Assembly: GCF_918698245.1 (NCBI RefSeq)
Contig: NZ_CAKKMS010000002.1
Location: 434,001-498,000 of the forward strand
Direction of reading: 5' to 3'
Source of the DNA: Pedobacter sp. Bi126
GTDB taxonomy: Bacteria; Bacteroidota; Bacteroidia; Sphingobacteriales; Sphingobacteriaceae
DNA: 64,000 bases
The notes under the pieces were generated by a model. It saw only the letters and a program-made list of their open reading frames with translations. It had not been told where the DNA came from and did no database searches. Positions 9,265-17,610 of this stretch are shown here, one piece after another. Position 1 is the first letter of the stretch. Every line of letters begins with the position of its first letter. The position numbers were made by a program, and so were the translations under genes.

Positions 9265-10161
9265 ATGAAAAAAATAATCTTCGCTTTACTGGGCGTTTTA
9301 TCAATTGCATCAATTGCAGATGCGCAGCAGAAAAAAACTTCAGGAGCCATACAATTTGAAAATATTATCGATCCGGCAGCTATGGCCTCGGCGAGCGGTA
9401 TCCAGCTAACCGATCAGATGAAAGCCAGAATGCCCTCATCAAGCAAAAGCAACTTCGAGTTGTTGTTTACGGCTACAAATGCCAGTTATATGCCAGTTGA
9501 AGAAACTGAGGATAGTAATGGAGCAGGTGGTGGCGGTGGCGGCATGGGCCGTATGATGATGCGTTTTGGTGGTGGCGGTGGTAACAGAGAATACTATTAT
9601 ACCTTTGCAGATAAAGGACTTACAGAGGTTTTTGATCTGAACGATACCACATATTACATGCCGAGTAAATTAACTTTATCTACTTCTGGTCCGATTGGCT
9701 CAATGAGAATGGGCGGTAGAAATCCTAATGATACCACTGCAGCAAAACCAGCTCCGGCACCAACCATAGAAGTGATTAAAACAGATTCTACTAAACAGAT
9801 TATCGGTTTTACCTGTCACCAGGCGATTATAAGATCTACAAGGGCGATAAAAATCCTGGATATGGATAAAAACGTAGTAGAAGAAACCAAAATCTGGTAC
9901 ACAAAAGATTTAGGCTTCGACTTTTCTCCGAACCCAAATATGTGGACTGAAGGTGCAGTTTTAGCGATCGAAGGCAGAGGTAACAGCTCAATTGCCAAAA
10001 GCATCGAATATAGAAATGTAAGTACAAAAGATGTAACCGCACCTAAAAAAGCAAAATTGATCACTGCTGAAGAGTATAAAACTAAAATGGAGAACATGAT
10101 GAAACGTTTTAGACAGAACAGACCAGGTGGTGGCCAGGTAAGATCATTTGGTATGAATTAA
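9265..10161 (+). CDS. Secreted GLPGLI/DUF4412-like protein with glycine-rich loop
   Basis: I start this gene at the ATG at 9265, which gives a clean signal peptide (KKIIFALLGVLSIASI, cleavage near ADAQ); an upstream TTG at 9214 is open but would bury that signal. The mature part resembles the GLPGLI family of Bacteroidota: a conserved IIGFTCHQA segment followed by a KIWYT strand and a later MWTEGAVLAI in the place where GLPGLIL usually occurs. A low-complexity Gly/Met insertion (about residues 90-120) is unusual. The function of the family is unknown; location is periplasm or cell surface. A strong terminator follows. Confidence 0.7.
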   Translation: MKKIIFALLGVLSIASIADAQQKKTSGAIQFENIIDPAAMASASGIQLTDQMKARMPSSSKSNFELLFTATNASYMPVEETEDSNGAGGGGGGMGRMMMRFGGGGGNREYYYTFADKGLTEVFDLNDTTYYMPSKLTLSTSGPIGSMRMGGRNPNDTTAAKPAPAPTIEVIKTDSTKQIIGFTCHQAIIRSTRAIKILDMDKNVVEETKIWYTKDLGFDFSPNPNMWTEGAVLAIEGRGNSSIAKSIEYRNVSTKDVTAPKKAKLITAEEYKTKMENMMKRFRQNRPGGGQVRSFGMN

Positions 10162-10173
10162 TTCATTCTGCGA

Positions 10174-10223
10174 GACTTCCGAAGTTTGTGCTTTAGGCCA
10201 GCCACAGGCGAACTTCTGAAGTC
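10174..10223. repeat. Inverted repeat GACTTCCGAAGTT / AACTTCTGAAGTC
   Basis: A 13-bp arm at 10174-10186 and its near-perfect complement at 10211-10223 (one mismatch) flank 24 bp. Each arm is itself close to a palindrome (ACTTCnGAAGT). It lies just before a separate terminator and looks like a dispersed intergenic palindrome. Confidence 0.7.
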
Positions 10224-10230
10224 TTATAAT

Positions 10231-10267
10231 AAAGCCCTGAAGGTATAAGCTTTCAGGGCTTTTTTTG
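10231..10267 (+). terminator. Rho-independent terminator after the GLPGLI-like gene
   Basis: AAAGCCCTGAA (10231-10241) pairs with TTCAGGGCTTT (10252-10262) across a 10-nt loop and runs into T residues to 10266. An 11-bp stem with a T-tract is a strong intrinsic terminator. Confidence 0.88.
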
Positions 10268-10351
10268 TATCATTTTTGAAAGGGTTGGCTTTAGTTTTTG
10301 CATCTAAACTGAGAATAACTATTATTGGAGTTGAATATAACCTAGCCAAAA

Positions 10352-11437
10352 GTGATTACAGCCGAGAACAAAACAAATTTATTAGCAACCAAGCAGCATT
10401 TCGAAATTTTAGATGGATTAAGGGGCGTAGCGGCCATTGTGGTGGTTATTTATCACTTTATGGAAATCGCTATTACCAATTATAACAAGAATTTTCTTTC
10501 GCATGGTTTCCTCGCTGTCGATTTCTTTTTCTGTTTATCCGGTTTTGTAATTGCCTATGCTTACGATAGCCGTGCACCACATATGGGGATTACACAGTTC
10601 TTTAAATTAAGGCTTATCCGTTTGCACCCGCTGGTGGTTATTGGTTCCGTTTTAGGACTGATTACTTTTCTGATCGACCCATACAGCGATCTTTATGAGG
10701 TTTATGGATTCGGGAAAACCTTTCTTTTATTTTTATCCTCAGCTTTTTTAATCCCTTATCCGGCCATGCCCGAGCGTTATACCAACTTATTCTGCTTAAA
10801 TGCACCAGCCTGGTCGTTATTCTGGGAATATATTGCCAATATCTTTTACATTTTTATACTTTACCGCCTGGGTAAAAAAACACTGCTCGTTTTGGTTGTT
10901 ATAGGAGCGGTATGCCTTTGTTATGTAGCTGTTCGCGCTACTAACGTAGGTGGCGGCTGGGGAGGGCAGAATTTCTGGGACGGTGGGGCACGCGTGCTGT
11001 ATTCTTTTACAGCCGGTATGCTGGTTTACCGTTTAAATTGGGTGATCAAAAATAAACTTGGCTTTTTAGGCATGATCGTGCCTTTGCTCGCAGCCTTTTT
11101 AGTTCCTTTTAATGATAAATACAATTGGATTACCGAGCCGATACTTGTGCTGTTTTATTTTCCACTTTTAGTGGCACTAGGAGCAGGTACAGTATTAAAT
11201 CCATCGCTTAAAAAGATCTGTAATCTTTCAGGCGAAATATCATATCCGCTTTATATGGTACATTATCCATTTGTCTGGATATTTTTAACCTATGTAGCCG
11301 AAGTTCAGCCACCAGCATCCTTACTTTGGGTGGTGATACCGGTTTCTGTACTGCTTTTAACCGTTTTCGCTTATGTGGTAATGAAATTCGTCGATATTCC
11401 ATTGCGTAAATATTTGAAGGTTAAATTTTTAAGCTAA
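10352..11437 (+). CDS. Membrane O-acyltransferase (acyltransferase 3 family)
   Basis: A 361-residue polytopic membrane protein with about 10 helices. The N-terminus carries the family signature FEILDGLRGVAAIVVVIYHF with the conserved histidine at residue 35, and LAVDFFFCLSGFVIAYAY follows. Such OafA/YrhL-type enzymes move acetyl or similar groups onto cell-surface sugars. The GTG at 10352 is used: an in-frame stop lies 12 bases upstream (TAG at 10343) and there is no earlier ATG. It stands alone, about 18 kb from the polysaccharide locus, so its acceptor is not known. Confidence 0.87.
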   Translation: MITAENKTNLLATKQHFEILDGLRGVAAIVVVIYHFMEIAITNYNKNFLSHGFLAVDFFFCLSGFVIAYAYDSRAPHMGITQFFKLRLIRLHPLVVIGSVLGLITFLIDPYSDLYEVYGFGKTFLLFLSSAFLIPYPAMPERYTNLFCLNAPAWSLFWEYIANIFYIFILYRLGKKTLLVLVVIGAVCLCYVAVRATNVGGGWGGQNFWDGGARVLYSFTAGMLVYRLNWVIKNKLGFLGMIVPLLAAFLVPFNDKYNWITEPILVLFYFPLLVALGAGTVLNPSLKKICNLSGEISYPLYMVHYPFVWIFLTYVAEVQPPASLLWVVIPVSVLLLTVFAYVVMKFVDIPLRKYLKVKFLS

Positions 11438-11462
11438 TCGAGTGTGGTTAGTGGAGACACGA

Positions 11463-11560
11463 ACCATGGCTTCACATAAGATCTTAATTTATTAACGGAA
11501 TTGATTAGTAAAGGAGATAAACACAAAGAAAGATTCGTCATTGCAAACTGAAGCCATGGT
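11463..11560. repeat. 98-bp element bounded by a perfect 12-bp inverted repeat
   Basis: ACCATGGCTTCA at 11463-11474 is the exact complement of TGAAGCCATGGT at 11549-11560. The interior contains CGTCATTGC (11536-11544), and the right flank GAAGCAATCTTTCT (11574-11587), both also seen in the repeat-like sequence near 62.93 kb. This appears to be a member of a dispersed intergenic family. Confidence 0.7.
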
Positions 11561-11618
11561 AATTGCGTTGGAGTGAAGCAATCTTTCTAATTTAATCCCA
11601 CTGGTTTTATGCTTTACC

Positions 11619-11649
11619 TTGCTTTTTAGCCGAAAAATGCATACATTTG
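11619..11649 (+). promoter_or_regulatory. Promoter of thrS-infC-rpmI-rplT
   Basis: TTG at 11619-11621 and TACATTTG at 11642-11649 are 20 bp apart, which fits the Bacteroidota -33/-7 arrangement (TTTG, 19-21 bp, TAnnTTTG). Transcription would start near 11655, about 65 nt before thrS. Confidence 0.7.
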
Positions 11650-11718
11650 CACAAAATAAAATCACATTGTAAGTGATCTTTAAAACTTTTTTATTTAAAA
11701 ATTAAATCATAGTTGTAG

Positions 11719-13644
11719 ATGATTAACATTACTTTACCTGACGGTTCTGTCCGTCAGTATGAAAAGGGCACTTCTGCCCACCAAATTGCATTGTCAATTT
11801 CTGAGGGTTTAGCCCGTAACGTATTAGCCGCTGAGGTTAATGGCGAAGTTTGGGATTCAACAAGGCCGATCGAATCTGATTCATCAGTAAAATTATTGAC
11901 CTGGAATGATACTGCCGGAAAATCGACTTTTTGGCATTCATCAGCTCACTTAATGGCTGAGGCTTTAGAAGCACTTTATCCGGGTACTAAATTCGGTATC
12001 GGCCCGGCTATCGAAACTGGTTTTTATTATGATGTAGACTTTGGTGACCGTGAATTTTCTTCGGACGATTTCAAGGCCATCGAAACCAAAATGATCGAAC
12101 TGGCTAAGCAAAAGGAAACTTTTGTACGCGAAAGTGTAAGCAAAGCTGATGCGGTAAAATATTTTACCGAAAAAGGCGATGAGTATAAACTGGATTTAAT
12201 TGACGGCCTGGAAGATGGTAAAATTACTTTCTATACCCAAGGTTCATTTACCGATTTATGTCGTGGTCCACATATTCCGAATACTGGTTTTGTGAAAGCA
12301 GTAAAACTGATGAATGTAGCTGGTGCTTACTGGCGTGGCGACGAAACCAAAAAACAGTTAACCCGTATTTATGGGGTAACTTTTCCTAAGGCGAGCGAGC
12401 TTACTGAATATCTTTTAATGATTGAGGAGGCAAAAAAACGCGATCACCGTAAACTAGGGAAAGAACTGGAGCTGTTTGCTTTCTCAGAAAAAGTAGGCAT
12501 GGGCTTGCCTTTATGGCTGCCTAAAGGAACTGCTTTGCGCGAGCGTTTGGTGAACTTTTTAACTAAAGCACAAGCTAAAGCAGGTTACGAGCAAGTAGTA
12601 ACACCGCATATCGGACACAAAAATTTATATGTAACCTCAGGTCACTGGGAGAAATACGGTAAAGATTCGTTCCAACCAATTAAAACACCACAAGAAGGAG
12701 AGGAGTTTTTCTTAAAACCGATGAACTGCCCTCACCACTGTGAGATTTACAAAACAAAACCACGTTCTTATAAAGATCTTCCGGTTCGTTTTGCCGAGTT
12801 TGGTACGGTTTACCGTTACGAACAAAGTGGCGAATTACATGGGTTAACCCGTGTACGTGGCTTTACTCAAGATGATGCACACTTATTCTGCATGCCAGAA
12901 CAGGTGAAAGAAGAGTTTAAAAAAGTAATCGACTTGGTGCTTTATGTATTTAAATCATTAGGTTTTGATAACTATACTGCTCAAGTTTCATTAAGAGACC
13001 CGGAGAACAAATCGAAATATATTGGTTCTGACGAAAATTGGAGACTATCTGAAAATGCCATTATCGAAGCAGCTGCAGAAAAAGGCTTAAATACTGTCGT
13101 AGAATATGGCGAAGCCGCCTTCTATGGCCCTAAGCTCGATTTTATGGTGAAAGATGCTTTAGGTAGAAAATGGCAGTTAGGTACTATCCAGGTTGATTAT
13201 AATCTACCAGAGCGTTTCGAATTGGAATACACCGGTAGCGATAACCAGAAGCACAGACCAGTAATGATTCACCGTGCACCATTTGGTTCATTGGAAAGAT
13301 TTATTGCTGTTTTGATTGAGCATTGTGCCGGAAACTTCCCGTTATGGTTAAGTCCGGAGCAATTTATTGTTCTTCCTATTTCAGAAAAATATGAAGAATA
13401 TGCAAAAAAAGTTTTAGATGAACTAAATAATTCCGATATTCGCGGGCTGATTGACTTTCGTGATGAGAAAATCGGTCGCAAAATACGCGATTCGGAAGTT
13501 AAAAAGATCCCATACATGCTCATTATCGGTGATAAGGAAATGGCAGAAAGAAAAGTTTCTGTCCGCAAACATGGTGAGGGAGATTTAGGTGAAATGACGT
13601 TGGAAGAGTTCAACAATTTATTAAGAAAAGAAATAACAGTTTAA
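11719..13644 (+). CDS. thrS: Threonine--tRNA ligase
   Basis: A 641-residue class II aminoacyl-tRNA synthetase that charges tRNA-Thr. It has the N-terminal TGS domain (residues 1-60), the editing domain around [11 protein letters not shown], and the catalytic core. The zinc ligands expected from E. coli are Cys337 (MNCPHHC), His388 (QDDAH) and His518 ([13 protein letters not shown]). Motif 2 is [12 protein letters not shown]. The C-terminal anticodon-binding domain follows. It is the first gene of the thrS-infC-rpmI-rplT operon, an arrangement found widely in bacteria; infC starts 16 bp after its stop. Confidence 0.97.
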   Translation: MINITLPDGSVRQYEKGTSAHQIALSISEGLARNVLAAEVNGEVWDSTRPIESDSSVKLLTWNDTAGKSTFWHSSAHLMAEALEALYPGTKFGIGPAIETGFYYDVDFGDREFSSDDFKAIETKMIELAKQKETFVRESVSKADAVKYFTEKGDEYKLDLIDGLEDGKITFYTQGSFTDLCRGPHIPNTGFVKAVKLMNVAGAYWRGDETKKQLTRIYGVTFPKASELTEYLLMIEEAKKRDHRKLGKELELFAFSEKVGMGLPLWLPKGTALRERLVNFLTKAQAKAGYEQVVTPHIGHKNLYVTSGHWEKYGKDSFQPIKTPQEGEEFFLKPMNCPHHCEIYKTKPRSYKDLPVRFAEFGTVYRYEQSGELHGLTRVRGFTQDDAHLFCMPEQVKEEFKKVIDLVLYVFKSLGFDNYTAQVSLRDPENKSKYIGSDENWRLSENAIIEAAAEKGLNTVVEYGEAAFYGPKLDFMVKDALGRKWQLGTIQVDYNLPERFELEYTGSDNQKHRPVMIHRAPFGSLERFIAVLIEHCAGNFPLWLSPEQFIVLPISEKYEEYAKKVLDELNNSDIRGLIDFRDEKIGRKIRDSEVKKIPYMLIIGDKEMAERKVSVRKHGEGDLGEMTLEEFNNLLRKEITV

Positions 13645-13660
13645 ATTAAATAGTACAAAT

Positions 13661-14230
13661 TTGGCATTAGGAAGACCAGGATTTAACAGGGGACCACGTC
13701 CACCTTTTAAGAAAAAAGAAGCAGAGCATAACATTAATCAGTATATTAAATCGCCCGAAGTGCGTTTAGCTGGCGATAATGTTGAACCGGGGATTTATCC
13801 TTTGGCAAAAGCTTTGGCACTTGCTGATGAACTGGAATTGGATTTGGTAGAAATATCTCCAAATGCCGTACCACCAGTTTGTAGAATTATTGATTACAGT
13901 AAATTTGTTTATGAGCAAAAGAAAAAGCAGAAAGAAATTAAAGCTAATGCGAAACAAACTGTAATTAAGGAGATCCGTTTTGGTCCTAATACCAACGATC
14001 ACGATTTCCAGTTTAAATTGAAGCATGCAGTAAGCTTTTTAGAGAACGGTGAGAAAGTTAGAGCTTATGTGCATTTTAAAGGTAGAGCAATTGTTTACAA
14101 AGAGCAGGGAGAAATTTTATTGTTAAAATTCGCTCAGGCTTTAGAAGATGTAGGAAAAGTAGAGTTGTTACCTAAGTTAGAAGGTAAACGTATGTTCCTA
14201 ACAGTTGCGCCTAAAGTAGCAAAAAAATAA
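13661..14230 (+). CDS. infC: Translation initiation factor IF-3 (TTG start)
   Basis: A 189-residue IF-3, with a Bacteroidota-type basic N-terminal extension ([16 protein letters not shown]), an N-domain ([12 protein letters not shown]...GIYPLAKAL), a lysine-rich linker and the C-domain ([25 protein letters not shown]). IF-3 binds the 30S subunit and rejects poor start codons. The gene has no ATG in frame before about residue 177, so a non-ATG start is forced; TTG at 13661 fits the extension. In E. coli infC starts with AUU, which allows IF-3 to limit its own synthesis; the TTG suggests the same type of control here. Confidence 0.95.
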   Translation: MALGRPGFNRGPRPPFKKKEAEHNINQYIKSPEVRLAGDNVEPGIYPLAKALALADELELDLVEISPNAVPPVCRIIDYSKFVYEQKKKQKEIKANAKQTVIKEIRFGPNTNDHDFQFKLKHAVSFLENGEKVRAYVHFKGRAIVYKEQGEILLLKFAQALEDVGKVELLPKLEGKRMFLTVAPKVAKK

Positions 14231-14259
14231 AAATAGGTTTATAAATTAAAAAACAGGTT

Positions 14260-14460
14260 ATGCCAAAAATGAAAACCAATTCCAGTGCTAAAAAGCGTTT
14301 TTCGCTTACTGGAACAGGTAAAATCAAAAGAAACAACGCATACAAAAGTCACATCTTAACAAAGATGAGCACTAAACGTAAACGTGCCTTAGGTCAAGCA
14401 AGTATCGTATCTGATGCTGATATGGGTAACGTTAAACGTATGCTTTGTATCGGAAAGTAA
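14260..14460 (+). CDS. rpmI: 50S ribosomal protein L35
   Basis: A 66-residue basic protein starting [14 protein letters not shown] with the L35 pattern [19 protein letters not shown]. It sits in the expected place between infC (29 bp upstream) and rplT. L35 is a late-assembling large-subunit protein. No anomalies. Confidence 0.97.
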   Translation: MPKMKTNSSAKKRFSLTGTGKIKRNNAYKSHILTKMSTKRKRALGQASIVSDADMGNVKRMLCIGK

Positions 14461-14490
14461 TTTATTAATTCACCAGGTATCAGGCTTTAA

Positions 14491-14509
14491 GTTTCCGGTT
14501 AAACGGAAC
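14491..14509 (+). other. Short hairpin in the rpmI-rplT spacer
   Basis: GTTTCCG (14491-14497) can pair with CGGAAC (14504-14509) in the 75-nt spacer before rplT. In other bacteria L20 binds its own mRNA to repress translation; whether this hairpin plays that part is a guess from its position. Confidence 0.35.
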
Positions 14510-14535
14510 GCCGCTTGCCAAAAAACAACAACAAC

Positions 14536-14880
14536 ATGCCACGTTCGGTAAACGCAGTAGCTTCGAGAAGAAGAAGAAAAAAAATCCTTAATCTAGCCAA
14601 AGGCTATTGGGGAGCAAGAAGTAAGGTTTATACTGTTGCTAAAAACACAGTAGAAAAAGGTTTGCAATATGCATACCGTGACCGTAAAGTTAAGAAAAGA
14701 GAATTCCGCGGATTATGGATCCAACGTATTAATGCAGGTGCTCGTCAGCACGGTATTTCTTACTCTCAATTAATTGGTAAACTAGCTTCTAAAGAAATCG
14801 GTTTAAACCGTAAAGTATTGGCTGATTTAGCAATGAATCACCCAGAAGCTTTCAAAGCTGTAATTGATGCAGTAAAATAG
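14536..14880 (+). CDS. rplT: 50S ribosomal protein L20
   Basis: Starting at the ATG at 14536 gives a 114-residue protein beginning [16 protein letters not shown], the normal L20 N-terminus and length; an upstream TTG at 14515 would add seven residues (PKNNNN) and is not favoured. The signature [20 protein letters not shown] is present. L20 is needed early in 50S assembly and is a known autogenous repressor of the infC-rpmI-rplT operon in E. coli. Confidence 0.97.
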   Translation: MPRSVNAVASRRRRKKILNLAKGYWGARSKVYTVAKNTVEKGLQYAYRDRKVKKREFRGLWIQRINAGARQHGISYSQLIGKLASKEIGLNRKVLADLAMNHPEAFKAVIDAVK

Positions 14881-14910
14881 AAATTTTCGCTTAGGCGATA
14901 ATCATATTTA

Positions 14911-14942
14911 AAAAGGTCCCGATGTAAATCGGGACCTTTTTT
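14911..14942 (+). terminator. Rho-independent terminator after rplT
   Basis: AAAGGTCCCGAT pairs perfectly with ATCGGGACCTTT across a 3-4 nt loop and continues into T residues. The A-run on its left side means it can also serve the convergent metallopeptidase gene ending at 14967. Confidence 0.9.
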
Positions 14943-14966
14943 GTTGTTTGGTTTGGTTCTGAAAAT

Positions 14967-16580
14967 CTAATATAATCCCAATTCTGCAAGACTGGCAAAC
15001 TGTAGACCATCCTGTGCTGAATTTAAAATAACTTTAAAATACTGGAATGTTTTGGCGCTTCCAAAATCAAAGTACTGCGCACCATTTACATTTTGGGCCA
15101 CATAGTTATTAACTGAAGTAAAGTTTATGCCATCTGTGCTGGTGAGCAGTTCAAAGTTTTTTACAGCCCTGCTCAAACCACTTCTTTGTGTTAAACTTAA
15201 ACCATTTGCCGTTTTTGAAGCGCCCAAATTGATCACTATAGTATGTGGATAGCTTGTTGCCGAGCTGCTCCATCTCGAATGCCAGTAAGTACTTGCACTA
15301 TTATCAATCAACCTTGCCGCTCTACCATTTGTAGCACCTTCTCCACTGGTTTCTTCCGAACTAAACGAAGCAATACTCCAGCCTGTTTTGCTTAACTCAT
15401 TTTTCGTTGAGAAATTTAATACTGGTAAGCCTCCTGAAAAAGTATAAGCATAAATCTGCTCGGTTACGGTTCCATTGTCGTGTACCAGTTTAACTTTTAG
15501 TTCATATGGAATACCATCAGCTTTTTCCTGCAAATCCGCAATTGGCATTACAACTCTAAAACTATCTGTACCTATCTTTTTCGATTCCCACGTAATGGCG
15601 TTATAATCCTTATTTACACCAGTACCCTCATTGCTTACATTAGGGTCGTTGTAATACAGAATACTGGTTACGTTGCCAGTAGATGTAAATTTTCCAGATA
15701 CCACTATGGAAGCCAAAGTGCTGGAGTAGCTGGCGTATATTTTATTAATACTGCTGGTTACCGAACCGTAATAGGTGCTAGCGTTATTATTGAAAACCTG
15801 ATTGGCATTTAAAATAGCCGCGTCTGCAGCGGTTAAAAATGTAGGGCTTTTTCCTAAGGTTCCATTACCGCCCCACATTAATGCCATGCCCAGAGTTGAG
15901 TTCTCAGAAACTTTCTGTCTGTTGTGCGGTAAATTTAATCCATGACCAAGTTCATGTACCATACCTCCAAACCAAACACTGAAGCGATTGCCAACGGTAG
16001 TGCTTAAGCCCAGATTTGCAATGTCCATTTCTTCATAATCCAGCGCATAACACCATCTGCCGGTACCATAAAACGGACCCCCGCTTGGTGTTCCATTCGA
16101 ACCGATAGAATACCTTGGAATAATGATCAAGGTATGATCGCTGGTTTTATCTGCCGGGTGCGCAGCAAAATAAGCGTTTACTTCGCTTGCAACTGCACCG
16201 CTACCTCCAGAGTATGGGTAACTCGCTTTTGGCAATGTTCCTCTAATGGTTAGGATTTTTACATTTCCTGCGCCATCATCAGCAAGGCCAAATGTTTTAT
16301 TGCCATAACCATTGCGGTTCATTTCTTGTTTGTACCAATCTTGTGTCCATAATAAAAGATCGCTCAATCTTTTTCTATAACCCGCAAGGGTATCGAGGTC
16401 GTTAGGTACAAAATACACAATATTTACATTGCGGCTTTGGGTAATAATGTTGGTTGTAGCCAGTTTTTTGTTAATAGAGAAGGTTTTTTCCTCTTGTTGT
16501 AATACTTCGGTCTTTTTACAAGATAGGGCGAACAAGCAGGTACAGAATAGCCCTGTTAAAAGTAAACTGTTTTTTTTCAT
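14967..16580 (-). CDS. Lipoprotein zinc metallopeptidase with discoidin (F5/8 type C) domain
   Basis: A 537-residue exported lipoprotein: the signal peptide ends in a lipobox (FALSC, about residue 21) followed by KKTEV. The catalytic part has the zinc motif HELGHGLNLPH at about residues 209-219 (HExxHxxxxxH type). The last 140 residues or so form an F5/8 type C domain (NELSKTGWSIASFSSEE, ARLIDNSASTYWHSRW, FQYFKVILNSAQDG), a carbohydrate-binding jelly roll. It is probably a surface peptidase that acts on glycoproteins, an inference from the domain pair. Two CAAACGTTTG palindromes lie upstream. Confidence 0.85.
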   Translation of the reverse strand: MKKNSLLLTGLFCTCLFALSCKKTEVLQQEEKTFSINKKLATTNIITQSRNVNIVYFVPNDLDTLAGYRKRLSDLLLWTQDWYKQEMNRNGYGNKTFGLADDGAGNVKILTIRGTLPKASYPYSGGSGAVASEVNAYFAAHPADKTSDHTLIIIPRYSIGSNGTPSGGPFYGTGRWCYALDYEEMDIANLGLSTTVGNRFSVWFGGMVHELGHGLNLPHNRQKVSENSTLGMALMWGGNGTLGKSPTFLTAADAAILNANQVFNNNASTYYGSVTSSINKIYASYSSTLASIVVSGKFTSTGNVTSILYYNDPNVSNEGTGVNKDYNAITWESKKIGTDSFRVVMPIADLQEKADGIPYELKVKLVHDNGTVTEQIYAYTFSGGLPVLNFSTKNELSKTGWSIASFSSEETSGEGATNGRAARLIDNSASTYWHSRWSSSATSYPHTIVINLGASKTANGLSLTQRSGLSRAVKNFELLTSTDGINFTSVNNYVAQNVNGAQYFDFGSAKTFQYFKVILNSAQDGLQFASLAELGLY

Positions 16581-16818
16581 ACGATAATTTTAGGTTTAGG
16601 TTGATAATATTTGGAATTGGTTGTTGTTGCTTTTTTATATGCTGCACTCAGCCCCTTTACCTAATCTTGTCGATTTCAATACCAAGATTATACCACCATA
16701 ATTTGCCAGTCTTGGCCACTGTTCCAAACCTTAAAAAGAGCGTATCGTAAATAGATTTTTACCTTATCTGGATTTAAGTTACAAACAAACTTATACAGTA
16801 GGCTGAATTAAAACAGCG

Positions 16819-16828
16819 CAAACGTTTG
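16819..16828. promoter_or_regulatory. LacI-type operator candidate, copy 1 (CAAACGTTTG)
   Basis: CAAACGTTTG is a perfect 10-bp palindrome with the central CG typical of LacI/GalR-family operators; it is embedded in GCGCAAACGTTTG. It lies 25 bp upstream (minus-strand sense) of the TAAGTTTG element and about 240 bp from the metallopeptidase ATG. Confidence 0.5.
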
Positions 16829-16935
16829 TGTGGGATGAAATGTAATAAGCTTGAATGATGTAGTAGAATTGCCGTTTGAGCAGGTTCTAAGGCTATTTGA
16901 TTAGTTATTAAAATGACCTTAAAATTTATTACGCG

Positions 16936-16945
16936 CAAACGTTTG
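16936..16945. promoter_or_regulatory. LacI-type operator candidate, copy 2 (CAAACGTTTG)
   Basis: Second exact copy of GCGCAAACGTTTG, 117 bp from the first. Two spaced operators are common for LacI-family repressors that act by looping. No LacI-family gene is in the window. Confidence 0.5.
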
Positions 16946-17158
16946 ATCGGCTTGTATTGAGCAACAGATGCTTGAGTAAGTTTAGGTTTACAGCTGGCAA
17001 ATATGAGGGATAGCTTTAAGAGTAGATCAGCTGTAGCCAATTACTGTAGATTAATGTAAGTCTTATAGAACAATTTTTAATCTAAGCTGTAGAGGGGGAG
17101 TGTATGGAGGGTATGAAAAGCGACCTGATGTGAAATCTCGAGTCGCTTTATGTTTTTT

Positions 17159-17488
17159 TTAACTTTGGTCATCAGTTTCTGCGTCTGGTGCATTCTTTTT
17201 AACCGATTCGATACCATTATCTCTGGCCGAGGTACTTTCGTACATTTCGCTGGAGCCAATAATCTGGCCATTTGTAGCCTTTAAACTGAAATGGTATTTG
17301 CCGTTAGACGATGTCTTTTTCTCAAATTTTGAATCATCCTGTGCATTTTTTTTAACAGATTCGATTCCATTCTCGCAGCTTGATTTGGCCGAATAGCCTT
17401 CGCTGGTTAAAATGGTTTGGCCATTGCTCGCTTTAAGATTAAACTGAAATTCTCCGTTCGATCTTTTGGTAATTACAAATTTTCCCAT
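17159..17488 (-). CDS. YegP-like protein, two DUF1508 repeats
   Basis: A 109-residue protein built of two copies of the DUF1508 unit: GEFQFNLKASNGQTILTSEGY...NGIESVKKNA (residues 12-50) and GKYHFSLKATNGQIIGSSEMY...NGIESVKKNA (about 63-101). This is the UPF0339/YegP fold, small soluble proteins of unknown role. The ATG at 17488 and the duplicated structure make the call firm. It is separated by about 120 bp from the gene behind it and probably has its own promoter. Confidence 0.9.
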   Translation of the reverse strand: MGKFVITKRSNGEFQFNLKASNGQTILTSEGYSAKSSCENGIESVKKNAQDDSKFEKKTSSNGKYHFSLKATNGQIIGSSEMYESTSARDNGIESVKKNAPDAETDDQS

Positions 17489-17610
17489 GGGTCTGATTTT
17501 GGATTATTTACTTTGGTTAGTATTTTACCTTATTAATAAGTAGACGGTATTCCTAAAGTTACTAAAGTTTGATTCAATTACAATGAGCAAACAAGAGAAT
17601 TAATGATAAT

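Larger units (their letters stand above)
16581..17158. other. 578-bp intergenic region upstream of the metallopeptidase
   Basis: I see no supported gene; a minus-strand opening at 16774-17040 lacks any recognisable signal or composition. The region carries two exact copies of GCGCAAACGTTTG and a minus-strand -7-like element (TAAGTTTG read on the minus strand, 16786-16793) between them and the metallopeptidase gene. It is therefore mostly regulatory for the leftward gene. Confidence 0.6.

Noticed and set aside
16774-17040. An 88-codon minus-strand open frame upstream of the metallopeptidase
   Set aside because: No recognisable motif, odd composition, and it contains both palindromic operators; it is a chance opening in a control region.
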